Assembly: GCF_959029255.1 (NCBI RefSeq) | Contig: NZ_CAUFUE010000046.1 | Location: 1 to 17,231 of the forward strand | DNA: 17,231 bases | Source of the DNA: an uncultured Bacteroides sp. | GTDB taxonomy: Bacteria > Bacteroidota > Bacteroidia > Bacteroidales > Bacteroidaceae | Reading direction: 5' to 3' | Shown here: in pieces, positions 14,485 through 17,231 of the stretch | Layout: each line of letters opens with the position of its first letter | Numbering within the stretch: the first letter of the stretch is position 1 | Notes under the pieces: model-generated | What the model was told of the DNA's origin: nothing | The model's input: the letters and a program-made list of their open reading frames with translations, nothing else | Databases searched by the model: none | Made by a program: the position numbers and the translations under genes

Positions 14485-14964
14485 ATGAAAATACGTGTAG
14501 GCTTTGGCTTTGATGTGCACCGGTTGGTGGAAGACAGGGAACTTTGGTTGGGTGGCATTCGCCTGGAACATGATAAGGGATTGTTGGGGCATTCCGATGC
14601 CGATGTACTGATACATGCTATTTGCGACGCTCTGCTTGGCGCGGCGAATATGCGCGATATCGGTTATCATTTTCCCGATACGGCAGGTGAGTTCAAGAAC
14701 ATCGACAGCAAGATTCTACTGGAAAAGACCGTGAAGCTGATTCAAACGAAAGGCTATTCCGTCGGTAATATCGATGCCACCATTTGCGCCGAACGTCCTA
14801 AACTGAAAGCCCATATCCCCGATATGCAGCGCACGCTGTCTGCTGTGATGGGGATTGATGAAGACGATATCTCCATCAAAGCCACCACTACCGAAAAGCT
14901 GGGCTTTACGGGTAGGGAAGAAGGTATCTCGGCGTATGCCACCGTACTCATTGAAAAAGTATAA
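14485..14964 (+). CDS. ispF: 2-C-methyl-D-erythritol 2,4-cyclodiphosphate synthase
   Basis: The fifth step of the MEP isoprenoid pathway: it turns CDP-methylerythritol 2-phosphate into the cyclodiphosphate with loss of CMP. The ATG at 14485 gives 159 residues, the normal length, and follows AGAAG. The open frame also reaches a TTG at 14458, which would add nine residues the family lacks. D10 and H12 (GFDVHRL) and H44 (ADVLIHAI) fit the zinc ligands of E. coli IspF (D8, H10, H42). DIGYHFPDT and KATTTEKLGFTGREEGI are also conserved. It is the third gene of the rex transcript, 40 bp after the FAH gene. Confidence 0.97.
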   Translation: MKIRVGFGFDVHRLVEDRELWLGGIRLEHDKGLLGHSDADVLIHAICDALLGAANMRDIGYHFPDTAGEFKNIDSKILLEKTVKLIQTKGYSVGNIDATICAERPKLKAHIPDMQRTLSAVMGIDEDDISIKATTTEKLGFTGREEGISAYATVLIEKV

Positions 14965-14991
14965 TGAAACTTAGATAAGTAATCATTCAAA

Positions 14992-16008
14992 ATGAAAAAA
15001 ATCTCTTTAACCCTCTGCCTGGCATTATTTTCAGTTTTGTTTTGCCGTGCGCAAGTCACCCCTTTGAAGTTCAACAAGAACGGGGAATTTAAAATCGTCC
15101 AGTTTACGGATGTACATTTCAAGTACGGCAATCCCGCTTCGGATGTTGCCTTGAAACGCATTGGCGAAGTGCTTGATGCCGAACATCCCGATTTGGTTGT
15201 CTTTACCGGCGATGTGATTTATGCCGCACCTGCCGATAAGGGTATGCGTTCGGTACTCACCTGCGTTTCCGACCGTAAGATACCTTTCGTCGTAACTTTT
15301 GGAAATCATGATAATGAGCAGGGCATGACGCGTGCCGAACTCTACGATATCATCCGCTCCATGCCGTTCAATATCCAGCCCGAGCGCGGTACGGAGGAAT
15401 CTCCCGACTACCTGTTTGCCGTGAAGTCATCCGATGGTGCGAAAGACGCCGCCTTGCTCTATTGCTTGGACTCCCATTCCTATTCCAAGCAGCCCGATGT
15501 GAAAGGATATGATTGGCTGACTTTTGACCAGATAAACTGGTATCGCAGCCAAAGTGCCGCTTATACGGCAAAGAACGGTGGAAAGCCGCTGCCCGCTTTG
15601 GCATTCTTCCACATCCCCCTTCCCGAATACAATCAGGCAGCTTCCGACGAGAATGCCGCCCTGGTAGGTACGCGTATGGAGAAAGCCTGTGCCCCGGCAT
15701 TGAACACCGGTATGTTTACTGCCATGAAAGAAGCCGGTGATGTCATGGCTACTTTCGTGGGACATGACCACGATAATGATTATTCCGTTATGTGGCACGG
15801 CATACTCCTTGCATACGGTCGTTATACAGGCGGCAATACGGTGTATAACCACCTGCCCAATGGCGCCCGCGTCATCTTGATGAAAGAAGGTGCCCGTACG
15901 TTCCAGACTTGGATTCGCTTGAAAGGCGGTGAGGTCATAGACAAAACCGTTTACCCGGATACCTACGTGAAAGACGATTGGCGCAAACGTCCTTTGGCTA
16001 CTGAATAA
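14992..16008 (+). CDS. Exported calcineurin-like metallophosphoesterase
   Basis: A 338-residue exported phosphoesterase of the metallophosphatase superfamily, nearest in wording to Dcr2/purple-acid-phosphatase-like proteins. Residues 1-20 form a signal peptide (KK, hydrophobic core, CRA before QVT). There is no lipobox. The two-metal site is complete: D40 and H42 (FTDVH), D74 (FTGDVI), N105-H106-D107 (GNHD), H207 (FFHIPLPE), and H258/H260 (VGHDHDND). A periplasmic role in taking phosphate from small organic phosphates is inferred; the substrate is unknown. It lies 27 bp after ispF and is probably the last gene of the rex transcript. No intrinsic terminator follows, only the long hairpin at 16091-16163. 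Confidence 0.92.
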   Translation: MKKISLTLCLALFSVLFCRAQVTPLKFNKNGEFKIVQFTDVHFKYGNPASDVALKRIGEVLDAEHPDLVVFTGDVIYAAPADKGMRSVLTCVSDRKIPFVVTFGNHDNEQGMTRAELYDIIRSMPFNIQPERGTEESPDYLFAVKSSDGAKDAALLYCLDSHSYSKQPDVKGYDWLTFDQINWYRSQSAAYTAKNGGKPLPALAFFHIPLPEYNQAASDENAALVGTRMEKACAPALNTGMFTAMKEAGDVMATFVGHDHDNDYSVMWHGILLAYGRYTGGNTVYNHLPNGARVILMKEGARTFQTWIRLKGGEVIDKTVYPDTYVKDDWRKRPLATE

Positions 16009-16090
16009 GCCGTCTTCACTTCCATCCCGAAGGAGGTTAAGGCCTTACTGATGTGACAATAAGGTTTCACGATAGAAGCATTATTGTATT

Positions 16091-16163
16091 CGATGCACAA
16101 GATGGCATCTCATGCAGCACAAGATGCCATCTTGTGTGACATGAGATGCCATCTTGTGCATCG
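16091..16163. repeat. Nested hairpin with a perfect 24-bp stem
   Basis: The arms 16091-16114 and 16140-16163 are exact reverse complements (CGATGCACAAGATGGCATCT plus CATG on the left). The 25-nt loop itself holds a perfect 9-bp inverted repeat, CACAAGATG (16118-16126), C, CATCTTGTG (16128-16136). The core CACAAGATGSCATCT therefore appears three times, and each arm also has its own GATG/CATC symmetry. It sits between convergent genes, and no T-run follows on either strand. Confidence 0.92.
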
Positions 16164-16197
16164 TTCCTAACCGGCCTTCATTCCTTAGCCCCTGATG

Positions 16198-17052
16198 TTA
16201 CTGTTGCCGGAACTTAACATAGTTCAGGCGGGTGTACTTGGTGTTTCCCACTACATACGTACGTGCAACTCGTGCAGAAGCAATATTTACCGTGTCTCCC
16301 ACCTGATAGGCATGCTCGGCGGCAGGTAGCTGGCACGATTTCCTACTGGCTGTACGTGCATTTATCCGCAAAGTGACGATATTCCCGGAAGCGTCTTTCA
16401 GTTTCAAAACTTGCCGCACGTAGAAATAAGGAGTTGTCCCCTTGACTTGTGTCTTGTAGGGGTCATCTTCCAGCCTTACACTGAGTACAGTCAGAGTCAG
16501 GTTTTCCACTTTTTCTCCCTCTTTGCCTAGGAAGCGGCTGGAAGGCGGTTGCTTCGTTTGCCGTTGCAGAATGTCGAGATAAACCGAATGGTATATTTTG
16601 GCGATTTCTGCAAAGCGTTCCTGTTTGGGAATTCTTGGGGTGAACTTGAAGGCTATCCATGACAGGTAGGGCGGGTCAATCTGCATAACCTCATGCAGGT
16701 AGTGCCCGTGATATTTACCGAAAGAGACGATATCGTCTCCTTTGTTCTGCATTCGTTTGGCGTTATATTCTACCAGCAACAGCGGGCGGGAGGAGTAGTA
16801 ACACAAGCTGCTTGCCATTCGCAGTGTTTCGTGTATATCCGTGCTCAGGTCGAAAATGTAGAATATGGATTGCCGTTCAGGCAGGGGAGAATAAATCCAA
16901 AGCGAGTATTTCGGCCGGTCCGGTCGGGGGAGAACCACAAGATAAGCACCCACCTCCTTGAAAGAGGCTTTTTTAAGGTTGTATTCATTTAGTTTCTGAT
17001 ACAACAACTCTTGTTCGGCAATGGATATGCCCGGAAGATTCGGATTTCCCAT
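16198..17052 (-). CDS. Hypothetical protein with ExoX-C-like motif and OB-like C-terminus
   Basis: Function unknown. The start is the ATG complementary to 17050-17052 (MGNPNLPGIS), giving 284 residues. A TTG 21 bp further up lies inside the -7 box and is excluded. Residues 1-100 are β-rich with no family I recognise. About 106-136 hold FGKYHGHYLHEVMQIDPPYL followed by SWI. This matches the short FGKykG..l.ev...dp.YL.W motif of the exodeoxyribonuclease X-like C-terminal domain, seen without a nuclease domain here. About 184-284 look like an OB-type nucleic-acid-binding barrel (LTVLSVRLEDDPYK, VGDTVNIASARV, TKYTRLNYVKF). There is no signal peptide, so it is cytoplasmic. A link to DNA or RNA is inferred from the two motifs only. 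Confidence 0.75.
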   Translation of the reverse strand: MGNPNLPGISIAEQELLYQKLNEYNLKKASFKEVGAYLVVLPRPDRPKYSLWIYSPLPERQSIFYIFDLSTDIHETLRMASSLCYYSSRPLLLVEYNAKRMQNKGDDIVSFGKYHGHYLHEVMQIDPPYLSWIAFKFTPRIPKQERFAEIAKIYHSVYLDILQRQTKQPPSSRFLGKEGEKVENLTLTVLSVRLEDDPYKTQVKGTTPYFYVRQVLKLKDASGNIVTLRINARTASRKSCQLPAAEHAYQVGDTVNIASARVARTYVVGNTKYTRLNYVKFRQQ

Positions 17053-17070
17053 ACTTCGGTTTGTATATAC

Positions 17071-17078
17071 CAAATATA
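17071..17078 (-). promoter_or_regulatory. -7 box of the ExoX-C-like gene promoter
   Basis: On the minus strand TATATTTG matches TAnnTTTG, and TTGG (17098-17101) stands at the -33 position with the usual 19-bp spacer, three of four bases matching TTTG. It implies a transcript start near 17064. Confidence 0.68.
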
Positions 17079-17183
17079 CGTAATTTCTCTCAATCTACCA
17101 AGTTTACATTGCACTTTCTTTTACCTTAGCTTCTTGCTTGGGAGGGGCTTTTCTGCAAGTTTAAATGATAAATATTCTTTCAC

Positions 17184-17210
17184 CACGGAGGACACAGAGG
17201 TCACAGAGGT
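17184..17210. repeat. Three 9-bp tandem units near the window end
   Basis: CACGGAGGA, CACAGAGGT and CACAGAGGT lie head to tail. I recall CACAGAGG-type tandems as scattered intergenic elements in Bacteroidales and other genomes, often as one arm of a hairpin. The other arm would lie beyond the window. That reading is memory and inference. Confidence 0.6.
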
Positions 17211-17231
17211 TTTTAATCTTTTAGGCGCGAA

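Overview
The window looks like a Bacteroides-type (order Bacteroidales) chromosome segment. The grounds are an AT-leaning sequence, the near absence of Shine-Dalgarno sites, and promoters of the Bacteroides TTTG / TAnnTTTG kind, the clearest being upstream of rplM with TTTG, 19 bp, TACCTTTG. The protein set also fits: an E. coli-type PurB, long EF-Ts, a pseudouridine synthase with an Arg/Tyr/Pro/Gly-rich repeat head, and a secreted DUF4488-like protein. I cannot name the species.

Layout. Positions 1-215: a cut-off tRNA-Val(UAC), a second complete copy and an intrinsic terminator. Positions 316-4810: purB, an RsuA/RluB-family rRNA pseudouridine synthase whose N-terminal half is built of 78/81-bp tandem repeats, and asnS, closed by a 14-bp-stem terminator. 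Positions 4845-5386: a small secreted lipocalin-like protein on its own promoter. Positions 5387-8808: the ribosomal block rplM-rpsI-rpsB-tsf, with a canonical promoter, candidate r-protein leader structures before rplM and rpsB, and long hairpins in the gaps. Positions 9133-12561: a 1142-residue exported protein joining an HzsA-like propeller and c-type haem region to a formylglycine-generating-enzyme (FGE) fold that lacks the catalytic cysteines. Positions 12676-13023 (minus): a SUI1/YciH protein. Positions 13156-16008 (plus): rex, an FAH-family enzyme, ispF and an exported metallophosphoesterase, probably one transcript. Positions 16198-17052 (minus): a hypothetical protein with an ExoX-C-like motif.

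Most genes are housekeeping: purine synthesis, tRNA charging, rRNA modification, ribosome assembly and elongation, redox sensing and isoprenoid synthesis. The less ordinary content is the HzsA/FGE fusion, the repeat-headed pseudouridine synthase with a structured leader, and five unrelated long intergenic hairpins (5431-5520, 6580-6684, 7641-7714, 8920-9007, 16091-16163). None of the five has the U-tract of an intrinsic terminator. Nothing in the window shows a CRISPR array, transposase, phage gene or known defence system.
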